A DNA stretch of 64,000 nucleotides from Progne subis subis (GCA_022316685.1 JAKJHU010000829.1:51517-115516), one strand, 5' to 3'; counted from the first letter of the stretch, positions 21,487 through 32,964 are shown. Made by a program: numbers and translations. Notes: generated by a model from the sequence alone, not told the origin.

Positions 21487-22658
21487 CAAATACAACATGG
21501 GCACACTACAATATGGACAAAGGTCCATCCAGGTTGGAGAAGTTGCCTAGGGTGAGTAAGTCTACCCCCTGCATCACAACAGCCTCAGTCGAGAAAAAAA
21601 GAGCAATTGTCATTGGTGACTCCCTTTTGAGAGGAACAGCGGCCTGATATGCTGACTGGACCCAACCCATAGGGAAGTCTGGTGCCTCCCTGGGGCCTAG
21701 GTAAGAGACATTACCAAGAAACTCTGTAGGCCTGGAACAGCCCTCTGATTATTATCCATTACTGTTTTTTCAGGTGATCAACAATGAAGTCCAAAAAAAA
21801 AGTGAGGACAATAGACAGGGGCCCCAGGGCTTTGGGATGACTGGTTGAAGGATCTGGAGCATGAACAGTTTTCTCCTCTATTCAGCCAGTTGCAGAGAAT
21901 GATGGAGGTAGAAACAGGAAAATCATGCAGATGAATACCTGATGCTGAGCCAGGTGTCACCAGCAGAATTTGGGTTTTTTTGATCATGGGTTGTTCTACA
22001 TGATACTGAGCCTGCTGGCAACAGCTGGGGTACACCTGTCTCAAAGGGGGAAAAGGATCCTTATTTGTTAGCAGGGCTCACTGAGAGAGCTTTAAACTAG
22101 ATTTGAAGGAAGTAGAATCAGAAACACTGGAGATAAGCCTGGAGGTGGCACGCCACTGACAGATGGTGTGCTAATGAGGTCCTTCAGTCTGTAGTCTCGA
22201 TAGAGGTAGCGGGATGGAGATCTATGCAGTATCAAGGATGCATGGGTTATTGATGTGCTAGAAACCACAGAAGCAGCTGAGAATGGTCAAGCAGAAATTA
22301 GAGCTTCTTCCCCTTAAAAGATAATGGATCAATAACACAAGTGTATTACATCAATGCACTCAGCATGAGCAACAAACAGGAGGAACTGGAAGCCATGGTG
22401 CAGCAGGAAAACTATGACATAGTTGCCATCACAGGGACATGATGGAACAAGTCACACAACTGATGCAGATGGTCTTTCAGGTCCCTTCCAACCCAAACCA
22501 TTCCATGATTCTATAACCTGATCTCCTTCTATGACAAGGTGACCTGCCTAGTGGATGAAGGAAAGGCTGTGGATATTGTCTACCTAAACCTCAGTAAAAC
22601 CTTTGACACTGTGTTCCACAACATTCCTGGAGGAACAGGCTGCTCATGGCTTGGATGG

Positions 22659-23311
22659 TGTCCTGGTTTAGGGACAAATTTGGGAGAAAACTTTTGAATG
22701 GGATCTCTCTGGGAAGCAAACTTAAATGGCCTTTCCCTCTAACTGGTCCGGTAAAAAACTTCTTCGGAGAAAAGTGGAAAAAACTATTTTACTTAACAAA
22801 CAAAGTGTATACAGGTATAAAGAATGAATAATATGAAATAATAAAACTTTTTGTTCTGGAGTGAGATGGTAAATTGAGAAAGTTTTTGCCGTGGATGTAG
22901 CTCAGCTTTTTCTTAGTCTCTTATTAGTCTTAGTCCCTCTGGCGCTGCTGGAAAATGCTGAGGTCCAGGCCCCAGTGGGCCACAGGTGCAAGCCCCTAGT
23001 GCTCTTCTGGATTTTTTAGTTTAGAGCAGGTTTAAACAGTTCTAAGAAAAAGGAGAAAAAATAGTCTAGGGAACTTCTCTGCCTTAGCTAGTTGAAACTA
23101 AAAGCAAAAAGATCTCTGTCCTGCAGTCTCTCTAAGTCTCCGTCGAACACTTTGCCTGGAGAAGAATGTGTAGGAGTCAGACAGTTTTCTTAAAACAAAC
23201 TCTGCACTTCTCTTTGCTTTTAGAACTAGTCTTAAAGGTACAGAACTTTATATACAGCACAAACAGAACAGACGATTGGGGATACAAGCATTATAAAGTC
23301 ACTCTAGGACA
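22659..23311 (-). repeat. ERV-B 3' LTR
   Basis: 653 bp, TGTCCTGGTTTAGGGACAAA to ACTCTAGGACA. Compared with the 5' LTR, about 40 positions that are C there are T here, against one or two in the other direction (counted by eye). The viral-strand polypurine tract follows (GGGGATAAGGGGTAGAA, complement of 23312-23328). Confidence 0.9.
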
Positions 23312-23349
23312 TTCTACCCCTTATCCCCATATTGTTAACTTACTAAAAC

Positions 23350-23376
23350 TAATATATATATATATATATATATATT
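23350..23376. repeat. (AT)n microsatellite
   Basis: An uninterrupted AT dinucleotide run of about 26 bases within the 3' non-coding part of ERV-B. Confidence 0.9.
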
Positions 23377-23479
23377 AGCTCTACATACACATATATCTAT
23401 ATAAAAACAATATGTAATATACAGCTACATACAGATAGTGGTAGTAACATTTAGTACATAGTGATAATTATACACAGTT

Positions 23480-26400
23480 CTCACTTAACAATTAGATCTC
23501 TTTGGGGTACACATTGTGTGGTTTTATCTTTCTGTATTACTTATTATGTGTAACTTGGTCTTTGAGCAAAGACAATCCCATGGAAGGGTTTGTCTGTACT
23601 TGAAGTAGAATTGATTTAAATTGTCTTCTTTAACAAACTTTTTATATATATTACTGGGACATTCTATTTACTGTATGTAGGGGTTTAGATTGGGTAGGGT
23701 CTGCTTTGTTGGTGGAACTTTGGGTGTTAATTAACTAGGTGGTTTTTGCTAGATGCTGCTCTTAATTTTTGAATTATCTTCTACCTAGTGTTTTTAGGGT
23801 GATTTTTAATAGTTTATTGTATCTTTTTACTTTATTTGAAGTTGGTGCATGATAGGGGATATGGTACACTTACTTAATGCTATGTTTCTTAGTTTAGTTG
23901 TTGGTGAGGCTGTTCTTGAAATGAGTTTTGTTTTTTGACTTAATTCTTTTAGGGGTACTATGTTTTTAAAGAACTTGTTTTTTAAGGCTTAGAATGGTGT
24001 TACGGGCTGTAGCGTGAGGTACAGGGTAGGTCTCTAGCTATCTTGTGGTGGCTTTTACTATTGTGAGTACATAGTGCTTACTTTGGCGTGTTTGGGGTAG
24101 TGTAATATAATTAATCTGTCAGTTTTTTTATACTTATATTTGGATTACTGTTTGCTATACTATAGGGGCTTTACTTGTTTGGCTTGCTTGATTGTAGCAT
24201 GTCTTACAGTCATGGATAATCTGAGAAATACTGTCTATGGTTAGATCTACTTTTTGGTCTCGTGCTCACTTATAGGTGGTATCTTTGCCCTGATGACTTG
24301 AGCCATCATGGGCCTATCGAGTTAGGAATAACTCTTTCTTGTGTTGTTAATTAAAGTCTATCTTTGACACTTTTATCTTTGCAGTCTGATCTACTTGCTT
24401 GTTGTTTTGGTGCTCTTTATTAGCTTGACTTTTGGGGACATGGGCATCTACATGATGGACTTTTACATGTAGCTTTTTTATTTGACTGGTAATGTCTTTT
24501 TACTCATTAGTAGCCTAAATTGGTTTTCTCTTACATTGCCAGTTGGCCTTTTTTTATTTCTTTAGCTATTCTTATAGAGCATTGGCTACTATCTATGAAT
24601 TAGTGTAGAGGTAGAGCTTTGGTCACTTTTCTCTTTTAGCAATGTCTAGGGTTAATTGAACGGCTTTGAGCTCAGTGAGTTGGTTTGACTTTTTTCTTTA
24701 GTGGCTTGCGCAACCTGTTGTGTGGGACTCTATACAGCTGCTTTCTACTTTTGTTTTATTTTAACAATTACAACAGGAACTGTTAGTGAAAAGAGTGTAG
24801 CGTGTTTCTTCTGCTGGTAATTGGTTGTACGGTGGAGCTTTTTCAGCATGTGTTACTTGTTTGTGTTCTTTTTTATTGCTGCAACTAAAGTTTTCTTTTT
24901 TAGGCTAATTTGTAATTATTTCTAAAATCTTAGGGCGATTCAGGTTTCTAATATGGGCACGTTGTGTAATGAGGGTGGTGTTGGTGGTGTGGTGGGTAGA
25001 GGGAACCTTTGCTTTGAACATCTATTTCAGCACTGGTAGCCGAAGTGCTAGTAGTTGTGTTTTAGTGTTTACTACTTCTGAGGCAGCTTGGACTCCTTTA
25101 TAGGCAGCTAAGATTTCTTTTTCTGTTGGAGTATAGTTGGCTTTAGACTTTTGGTAGTTTTGATTCTAGAATTCTAGTGGTTGGCTTTGAGTCTTACTAG
25201 GCACTTTTTGCTAAAGGCTCTAGGATAGACTATGGTTCTCGGTTGCAGAGTAGAGTACATTTTTCATATCTGGTTTTGTCTTGACTGGGCTAAGGGCTAC
25301 TGCATGAGCGATCTCTTGCTTGATCTGGGTAAAGACTTGTTGTTCAGGGTCTCAGTGGAAATTGTTTTTTTCTTTTGCAGGTAACTAGGTAGAGAGGGCT
25401 TACAATCTGGCTGTACTTAGGAATGTGTATTTTCTAAAAACTTATGGTGCTTAGGAAAGCTTGTGTTTCTTTCTTGTTGGTTGGTGGAGACATTGCTGTA
25501 ATCTTGTTGACTTCGGTGGGAATCTGATGCTGTCTATTTTGCTACTTTACTTTTAGGAACTGGATTTCTTGAGTAGGTTTTTTAACTTTGCTATTTTTGA
25601 TAGAGAAGCCAGTTTTTAGGAGAATTTGGATGATCTTTTTTCTCAAACACTTTTATTGCCGTGTTCTTTTACACAATCATGTTATCGATGTATTGTAGAT
25701 GTTTTGGAGCTTCACTTTTTTCTAGTGTAGCCTGGATTAGTCTATGGTAGATGATGGGGCTGTGTTTCTACTCTTGGGGTAATTGGTTTTAGGTGTACTG
25801 CACTCCTCTCTATGTGAAGGTGAACTGAGGCTTGTATTTTATTGACAGAGGAATGGAGAAAAATGTATTAGTAATGTTAATAGTGGCGTACCACTTTGCT
25901 GCCTTGGACTCCAGCTTGTATTGGAATTCTAGCATGTCTGGCACAGCAGTGCTCAATGGTGGAGTCACTTTATTTAAGGCATGCTAGTTCACAGTTAATC
26001 TTTATTCTTTTTCAGATTTACGAATAGGCTAAACGGGGCTGTTGAAGGGTGAGTGTGTTTTGCTGATTACTCTTTGGCTCTCTAGCTCACAGATCATCTT
26101 GTGGATGGGAATCATGGTATTTTGAGTTGTTCTATACTGCTGGTGATGTACTGTTGAAGTGGTAATTGGCATTTGTTGTTTTTTTACTTTTAGAAGACTT
26201 ACAGCATATGGGTTCTTTGATAGTCTAGGTAAGGTATTTAACTGCTTAACACCCCCTGTCTCTACAGCTGCTATCTTGAATGTTCACTTGAATCTTTTTG
26301 GGTTTTTGAAATACTTATTTCGGAGGAAGTCTATGCCTAAAATGTATGGAGCTTTTGAGTTAGTTACAATAGGGTGTCACTTTTACTTATTTCTAGTCAG

Positions 26401-26560
26401 GCTCATATTAGCTTTTACTAAAGTAAAATCTTGTGAATTCTTTGTCATGCTAGTAATGGAAAGAGATTCTCCTCTGACATGTTTTAATGGGGGTAATGTG
26501 CACTGTGCACTAGTGTTAACTAAGGCCTCATATTTTTGTGGTTCTAATGTGCCAGGCTAA
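23480..26560 (-). pseudogene. pol: ERV-B pol relic (protease, RT, RNase H, integrase)
   Basis: No ORF remains, but the + strand aligns base for base with ERV-D pol (25400-25800 with 63430-63815, and about 24710-25260 with 62725-63290). The RT catalytic box lies at about 25675-25692. ERV-D encodes YIDD there, whereas this copy encodes YIDN because a G of the gene strand has become A. The integrase part (about 23550-24700) is present here and deleted in ERV-D. Stops are frequent throughout. Confidence 0.75.
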
Positions 26561-26579
26561 TGAATCTACATAGTCTAAA

Positions 26580-28091
26580 AAACACAGGTTTTTTTAGCCT
26601 CTACCTGGCTAGAGGCAGGGCCCTTTTAAGCTTGATTATTCTTATTTCCTTGGGTAACTGGAGCTGCTTCTTTCTTGGTAGAATGTTTTTTATAGTCTTG
26701 CTGTTTAACAATTTATGCAGCTGTTGTGCTATAGCATTAGTAGATTCTTTATTCTATTTCCTCATGTTTTTTCTACAATCACATAGGAAGGACCACAGCT
26801 TAGCCTGTGGGATGCCCTTTCTTTTTCTATCTGGGGAACGTTTGCGTGTGGTGCTAGAAATTCTGATCTGTACTGCAGAGATTTGGAGAATGTCGTCTTT
26901 TATTTCTTCTTTGAGTTTTTTGTGATTCTCTTTTATTTTGTCTTTTAATTTCTGCATATGCATTTTCAGAGTTGTAATTCTTGCATGTGTTGGACTATGC
27001 ACGGTATCTGCATATGTTTGGAGCTTCTTTGCTATATTAAGCACAGTTTCCTCTGTGTCATCCCGCTTTATTATTGCTAAAGTAGAAGAGTATTCTTGTG
27101 GCCTAAGTTGTTCAAGTTTTTGCTACATCACAGGTGTACATGGTACTAAGTCAAGGTTCTTAGTGTTTAGGTCATCTGAGAAGACAATTTTTGCCACTGT
27201 CATTTTTTTTAAGCACTGAATCTCTTGTTTAATGGTCTTCCACTGGGTTTGCTGCACAGAGGCTGTCTGCACACAGATATCTTTGTGCCACACTTCCCAG
27301 GACCCATTCCCAGAGACTGCAAGGGTGAGCCTCCCTCATTATTTCTTGGTCGATAACTGGATTATGTGACAGGGATCTTAAATGCCTTGCTTCAGTGCCA
27401 TCTAGTATTGTAGCCTAGCCTGCAGCATCCTAAAGACGGACTAACTAACTATAGATTCATTAGGTTGTTGAGTGTAATCTTTTCTTAGGCTACAAAGGTA
27501 CTTCAGGGAAAAGGACAATAGTATCTCCTGATCTTGTAGTAGTTGGTTGGGTTCTTGATTTTGTAGTAGTTGGTTGGGCTCCTGATCTTGTGCCAGTTGA
27601 TTTGGTTTCTGATTGTGTGCTAGTTGGTCAGACTCTTGATCTTGTGCTAGTTGGTTAGGCTTCTGATTTTGTGCTAATTGGTTGGGCTTCTGATTTTGTA
27701 TCAGTTGGTTCGGTTTCTGATTGTGTATCATCAGTTGCTTTAGCTTCTGATTGTGTGCCAGTTGGTTTGGCTTTTGATTGGGTGTCAGGAGGTATTGAGG
27801 ATTTTTCACTTGAATTATTGTTTACTGGTTGATTTGTTTTGTGTGCATTTTTTATTATTTTTTTTATTGTAGTAACTGCTGGTGTTTTAGTTTTATTGTT
27901 TGGTTTAGCTGCAACCTGAGTAGCTGTGGGGTTGGCTGCAGCCTGAGTGACTGATTTATCTCCCTGCTCCCCTGCCTCTATCTGCTGCCCTACAGTATCT
28001 AGCAGTGTGCAACTCATTCTAGAAAAGCTATAAACCATATAGAGGAACGTCACCAGCTGAAATACCGGGAAGGTGATGTCTAAAGTGATGT
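26580..28091 (-). pseudogene. gag: ERV-B gag relic with decapeptide repeats
   Basis: Minus-strand frames here are short. The piece 27655-28113 starts near the expected gag start and holds Thr/Pro/Lys-rich text, then repeats of a (D)TQSE(A/T)(K/E)PT unit. Another frame over 27441-27809 reads the same DNA as NQKPNQLAQ units, with about ten copies. A second piece (26754-27044) is strongly helical and Lys/Glu-rich (LKMHMQKLKDKIKENHKKL), which would fit a coiled coil. The order and place between pol and the leader make this gag. I see no CCHC knuckle. Confidence 0.55.
27510..27800 (-). repeat. 30-bp minisatellite in ERV-B gag
   Basis: About nine to ten units of roughly 30 bp, with the core TCTTGTGCTAGTTGGTTGGG and a TTCTGATTGTG start. 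Because 30 is a multiple of three, unit gain or loss keeps the gag frame. Confidence 0.85.
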
Positions 28092-28473
28092 TGTGGGGAG
28101 CAGCCGGAGTCAATCACACTCTTCACAGAAGTAATGGTGAATGCTTGTTTATTGAGGGTACACAGGGTTCTTTTATACATATAATTCTTGTGCATAAGCT
28201 GTTCATGCGGCATTTTACTACCTGTTATTGGTTACCTCCTGGTGTCCACGAGCCCAAGCGGCTATACTATTGGCTAATGTTATCTGCATAAGCATTCCTT
28301 TGCAGTTACCTGTTTACACTTTGTTGAGGGAAAAAGCTGGTTCTCAGGCTCATCATCCTTGACAGTTGCTAGGAAACCCAGAGCTTTCCCAAAACTGTGA
28401 GACCTCTCTGTGTCTATCTCCAGAAATCCTTCTACAGGTGTCTTTAACATTCAGGAGACCCTGAACATTCTCA
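28092..28473 (-). mobile_element. LTR-like insertion in the ERV-B leader, 10-bp direct repeats
   Basis: From TGTGGGGAGCAGCCGG to ...GAACATTCTCA. The minus strand has TATAAAAG near 28170 and, about 25 bases on, AATAAA near 28142, the order expected in an LTR. AAAGTGATGT occurs just before it (28082-28091) and again at 28475-28484, one base after its end. A 10-bp duplication is too long for a normal LTR, so the type of insertion is uncertain. Its C content is normal, unlike the gag next to it, so it came after the C loss. Confidence 0.55.
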
Positions 28474-28962
28474 AAAAGTGATGTAACTGACTCAAAAGAG
28501 AAGGAAAGGAGAGGTTGAAAAACCTCATCTCCTACGCCTCCTCTAACAAACTGGGTGCAATTATTGATAAATTTCTAAAACATGCTGCTGGAACTAGGAC
28601 ACAGGGTAGGACGAAGAAACCATAAACCAAACATACCTGGCACAAACTCCAGTACCTTTATAAACTTCCTGTAAATCATAATCACTGAGCCCAACAAAAT
28701 AGCTATTCTAATTTGTGCATCTTTAGTGAAAAAGCTATATGTTAGGGACAACATTGAAGCTATTTCTGGATAACAGAACAAACCTAGGGACCAGAAAGGT
28801 ATTAAAACTTTAAAAAAGCCTAGGGAACAGAAACACAAAAAGGACTCCATTTTAAGAGACATTCAGAATTCAAGGAGTAGCATGACTACTGACTGTTTTA
28901 TCCCCACACAAAGGACAACCAAAATGCAATTAATAATCAATACAAGTTTTTTCCACTCTCTT

Positions 28963-28982
28963 GAGCCCCACATTGGGTGCCA
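28963..28982 (-). promoter_or_regulatory. ERV-B primer binding site, Lys(1,2) tRNA
   Basis: The viral strand reads TGGCACCCAATGTGGGGCTC. This equals the known Lys(1,2) site except that two CpG-type positions have changed (GCG to GCA, ACG to ATG). It lies 13 bases from the 5' LTR, a larger gap than usual. Foamy viruses and several retroviruses use this tRNA. Confidence 0.75.
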
Positions 28983-28995
28983 ATAAAAAATGTAT

Positions 28996-29653
28996 TGTCC
29001 TGGTTTAGGGACAAATTTGGGAGAAAACCCCTGAATAGGATCCCTCCGGGAAGCAAACTCAAATGGCCCCTCTCTCCAACCAGTCCAGCAAAAAAACTTC
29101 TTTGGGGAAAAGTGGAAAAAACTATTTTATGTAACAAACAAAGTGTATACAAGTATAAAGAATTAATAATATGAAACAATAAAACCTTTCATTCTGGAGT
29201 GAGATGGCAAATTGAGAAAGTTCTTGCCATGGATGTAGCTCAACTCTCTCTCAGTCTCTCATCAGTCCCAGTCCCTCTGGCGCTGCTGGAAAATGCTGAG
29301 GTCCAGGCCCCGGTGGGCCACAGGTGCAAGCCCCCAGTGCTCTTCTGGGTTTTTCAGTTCAGAGCAGGTTTAAACAGTTCCAAGAAAAAGGAAGAAAAAC
29401 AGTGCAGGGAACTTCTCTGCCCTAGCTAGCTGAAACTAACTAAAAGCAAAAAGATCTCTGTCCTGCAGTCTCTCCAAGCCTCCGCCGAACACACTGTCCG
29501 TAGAAGAATGTGTAGGAGTCAGGCAGTTTTCTCAAAACAAACTCCACGCTTCTCTTTGCTCTTAAAACCAGTCTTAAAGGCACAGAACTCAATATACAGC
29601 ACAAACAGAACAGACAATTGGGGATACAAGCATCACAAAATCACTCTAGGACA
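28996..29653 (-). repeat. ERV-B 5' LTR
   Basis: 658 bp, same ends as 22659-23311 but with normal C content. GATGG follows. Confidence 0.9.
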
Positions 29654-30131
29654 GATGGGTACGCTCTTTGCTGGGTAAAACTGGCTGGATGGCCAGGCCC
29701 AAAGAGTGGTGATGAATGAAGTTAAATCCAGTTGGTGGCTGGTCACAAGTAGTATTCCCCTGGGCTCAGTATTGGGGCCAGTCCTGTTTAATATCTTTAT
29801 CAGTGATCTGGATGAGGGGATTGAATGTGCCTCTGTAAGTGTGCAGATGACCCCAAATTGGGAAGAAGTGTTGATCTGCTGGAGAGTTGGAAGGCTTTGC
29901 AGAGGGATCTGTACAGGCTGGATTGATCAGTCGAGTCCAATGGTATGAGGTTCAACAACATGAAGTGTTGGGTCCTGCATTTGGGTCACAACAACCCCAT
30001 GCAATGCTACGGGCTGAGGGAAGAGTGGCTGGAAAGCGTTGGAAAAAGATCTGGGGGTGCTGGTCAACAGCCAACTAAACTTTAGATGGCAGTGTCAGGG
30101 TGGCCAATAAGGCCAATGGCATCCTGGCTTT
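29654..30131 (+). mobile_element. CR1 LINE, RT part after the ERV-B insertion
   Basis: It continues the plus-strand CR1: [20 protein letters not shown] near 29760, a broken DD region with TPNWEE near 29855, and the NKANGILA text near 30105. It is truncated, with no CR1 3' end here. Confidence 0.8.
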
Positions 30132-30446
30132 TACATTTGCTAATGTAAAAATGCTTATTAAATGTGTTATTTCAGTAATTGTACACTTTGTTTTGAATTC
30201 ATATATTTGGATTTTGAAGCATCATGTCTTTTGGCATAACCTTGCTGTTACCAAAATCATTGGGAACCTTAGGCTACAGTTTGCAGGTTTTTGAATTTTC
30301 ATTTCCACTGTCCCCATAGCTGACAGTGCATTTTTTGCCCCATAACAGTATATCTGTTGGAAACACTTATGAGAAATAGTAAGAGCACATGTTGGCAACA
30401 GTTGAAAGGCTTTTAAGTTTCAAGTAAATATATACTGCTGACTCTA
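30132..30446. other. Unassigned intron sequence
   Basis: About 300 bp, AT-rich, with no feature recognised. Confidence 0.45.
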
Positions 30447-31564
30447 TGTCTTGGTTTTGAAAGACAGTTGTCTGCAAAGGAAAGCTAGAGCCTCCCTTGG
30501 AATGGAGAATGTAAACCCCCTTCCCTCCAAATTATTATAATTTTGCAATTAGGGGCTTTCAGGCAAAGATATGGGAATAGGAGTAATAGTTCTTTACTAG
30601 GAATATTAAAAAAAAAAGGAAAATACAAATGTAGTAGTACAAAAAAACAAGCAAGGTAGCAAACAAAAATCCTGGAAAACCCTGACAGAGTCAGGGATAC
30701 TGTTGAGTTTCTTTATGAGACCAGATGACTGCTGATGGCAAAAGGAAAGAGTCTGCTCTCTCTCACCAGGTGGGATATAACAGCTTTATTCTCGACTCCT
30801 GCCCTGCCTGGCTAGAGCTCTTTTCCGGTGGCTCACTGGTGCCAGAGAGACTGAGGCCCCGCCCACGCCGGGGCTTTTTCCCCAGGGGGCAGGGCCCAGA
30901 GACAGAGACAAGCCACTACCCAATCAGGGATAAAGTGGGAGTGGAACAGAGTTGGGTTACTGCTGAGCAAGGACAAACCACGTGATACAGAGAAAAGACA
31001 TTACAAATCCGATGAAACACAGTATAAACCAAATTAATGCATTACAACAGGATACAACCTGGCACCCTGGTGGTCAGGGTGTTGGAAGCAGTCCAAATAA
31101 GTCCTCCTGGAGTAAGAGATGTGGTTCTGTGGAGTAGAGATGGTCCTGTAGAAAGTCCAGTGGTGATGAGATGGGTCCAGTCTTCCTCCGGGAATCCAGT
31201 GGAAAAAAATGGATACCTTGTGTCCTTTAGTCACAGTTTTTATCTAGCTAGGAACAGCTGGCTCCTCCCCCCACTGTGTGGAGCATCTCACAATGGGATG
31301 ATGGAATGTGTCATGTCATTGGTGGGCCCTAATGGCCCATTATCAGAAGATGTCCCCCTGGACGATGGAGGGGTGGTGAAAGAGATAAGGAACACTGCCC
31401 CACCTGGATTTAATGGCTGGGCCATTATCAGAAGGCATCTGCCCCATCTCCCCTGGAAGGGTGAGAGAAGGATAAAACATCTCCCAAAAAACTGCTTTCA
31501 ACAGATGAAATAGAATACACATTTTTAGGTTACATAATCCAATACAGTCTACTAAACCCTAACA
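30447..31564 (-). mobile_element. Solo LTR, 1.1 kb
   Basis: Begins TGTCTTGGTTTTGAAAGACA and ends CTAAACCCTAACA (TG...CA). AATAAA lies on the minus strand near 30784 (CAGCTTTATTCTCG on +). A GC-rich block CCCCGCCCACGCCGGGGC sits at 30857-30875. Two fragments of the same family are at 1-212 and 2809-3300. I could not find a matching TSD, so one end may be wrong. Confidence 0.65.
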
Positions 31565-31938
31565 GGCATGTCAATGCAAAAACTCTTTGGTTGATCAAAA
31601 TAAAAACTATTACATTATATTGATCTCTTATATACTGACATGAATATTCTGAAAATGGGTCATCTTTTTATATATACAGACAATATGTATGTGTAATCTT
31701 CTTTATCTGCTACCTGTCAAGAATAATTTAACATCTCCTTTTGTTTTAAAAATAGCTAGCTGGTTTGTTCACAATTTTATTGCAACTTTAAAACATATTA
31801 AGTATGAAAGACATTCCTCTTTGGACATTATTACCTTCTAGACTTTATTTCTTTACAACATCCTAAAATATTTTCTAATCAAACTGTAATTGGCATCATT
31901 TGCAATAGCTTTCTTCTGTTATGTTGTCATGGAAACAG
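31565..31938 (+). other. RFX3 intron, 3' end
   Basis: AT-rich sequence leading to a pyrimidine-rich tract (CTTTCTTCTGTTATGTTG) and an AAACAG acceptor before exon B. Confidence 0.6.
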
Positions 31939-32051
31939 ATGCATCTCGAGTACTTCCAGAGTTTGGAGAAGTTGAAATATCTTCTCTGCCAGATGGTACT
32001 ACCCTTGAGGACATAAAATCACTGCAAAGTCTTTATCGAGAACACTGTGAG
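31939..32051 (+). CDS. RFX3: RFX3 exon B
   Basis: Acceptor AAACAG, donor GTAAGA. It begins with two bases that complete the Asp codon from exon A, then reads ASRVLPEFGE, EISSLPDGTT and SLYREHCE, 37 full codons, ending in phase 0. The segment is the start of the conserved post-DNA-binding region of RFX proteins. Compared with RFX3 as I recall it, Ala-to-Val (SRVLP) and Phe-to-Leu (GTTLED) are replaced. An ATG 28 bases upstream would open a longer frame, but it lies in the intron. Confidence 0.9.
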
Positions 32052-32848
32052 GTAAGAAAAGTGTCTTTTCACAGAAATCATTCTTTGAAAATTCATGTCT
32101 TCTAGTGAGAATCAGTACAACACGGTGACTAACATAAAACAGATTGCGGCCAGCCTACTTGTATCTTATGTGATCCTCAAATATTTTGCTTATTCAGAAA
32201 ATATATTTGCAAAAAGACTCCTGAAATTTCTCTCTTAACAGGAAAAAAAACCCCAAACATGTAATAGAATACCGATATTGGAATGTAATCATGTGTAAGT
32301 TTTGAGAATTTTAGATAAAACAAACTTTAGATAATATATATACCGAATTTTGTGGGTTTTTTAATATGCGTTTAAATCAGATTAAATTATTCTTTCTAAT
32401 GTTTAAGTTAAAAATGTACTGATTTTTTTCTTCACGTTGCTTAAGAACTTAAGGCAGCATTTTATATTGAATAACATGTTTTTAAATTATTGTTGAAGGT
32501 GCTTTAAAGCATGCAATGAAGTAACAAAATTAATGAAATAGGTTTCCTTTGTGTTTGCAATAGTGTTAAAAGTTCTGTTTAAGTGAATTCATCTGATATA
32601 TGTGCTTAGGCTCTTTTCTGGAGGGTTGATCTTAGTCACTTGGTCTGATCTTTGTCTCTGGTTACACTAGTCCAGACAGTTGGAAAAAAATTTGCTAAAA
32701 ACTTATTTAAAAGGATATTATATGTTTATTTATAAGCATACATGTTAATATTTTTTCTGCAAAATTACCAGAGGCAGCTATACCCCTGGAAAGAATTGTG
32801 GGGAGAATCACTTAGAAGACTATCTGCACTGATTTTATATTTCTTTAG

Positions 32849-32964
32849 GCAATAGTGGATGTTATTGTGAATCTTCAGTTTAGCCTGATAGAAAAATTGT
32901 GGCAAACTTTCTGGCGCTATTCTCCCTCTGCTCCAGCTGATGATGAAGCTATTATTGAACTGAG
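32849..32964 (+). CDS. RFX3: RFX3 exon C
   Basis: Acceptor TTCTTTAG, donor GTCAGT. Reads AIVDVIVNLQFSL, EKLWQTFWRYS and then a divergent tail APADDEAIIEL, and ends with two bases of a Ser codon. It joins exon B in phase 0 and exon D in phase 2. The W-Q-T-F-W core is typical of RFX1-3. The tail after SPS differs most from what I remember of RFX3, though that part is variable between RFX paralogues. Confidence 0.9.

Larger units (their letters stand above)
19860..22658 (+). mobile_element. CR1 LINE, 5' region, ORF1 and start of ORF2
   Basis: Plus-strand CR1 in the RFX3 intron. Between 21590 and 22060 broken frames give the SGNH-esterase-like ORF1 (IVIGDSLLRGT near 21610, then FSSIQPV and GVHLSQRGK). 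From 22330 a piece of ORF2 follows (SMSNKQEELEAM near 22365, then the RT start NLSKTFDTVFH near 22590). At 22654-22658 the element is cut by ERV-B and resumes at 29654. It is also split by the solo LTR at 20100 and carries a reversed CR1 tail at 21366-21486. A CR1 3'-end-like stretch at 22460-22520 hints at two fused copies. Confidence 0.75.
22659..29653 (-). mobile_element. Provirus ERV-B: class III (ERVL/spuma-like), C-depleted
   Basis: A 7.0-kb provirus in minus orientation, inserted into CR1 at GATGG (22654-22658 and 29654-29658). A 5-bp TSD is typical of class III elements. Its 3' LTR, pol, gag, leader, Lys tRNA primer site and 5' LTR are recognisable, but no long frame survives. The identity comes from alignment with ERV-D (62662-63810), whose minus strand still reads as ERVL pol. 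From 22659 to about 27950 the + strand has lost most of its C (replaced by T) while G remains. The part from 27950 to 29653 looks normal. Confidence 0.88.

Noticed and set aside
26754..27044. 96-codon Lys/Glu-rich ORF as a host gene
   Set aside because: Inside ERV-B between pol and gag repeats, in the element's orientation; best explained as gag relic.
31890..32105. ATG-started frame covering RFX3 exon B
   Set aside because: The ATG lies in the intron; the AAACAG acceptor and the phase match with exon A show that the exon starts at 31939.
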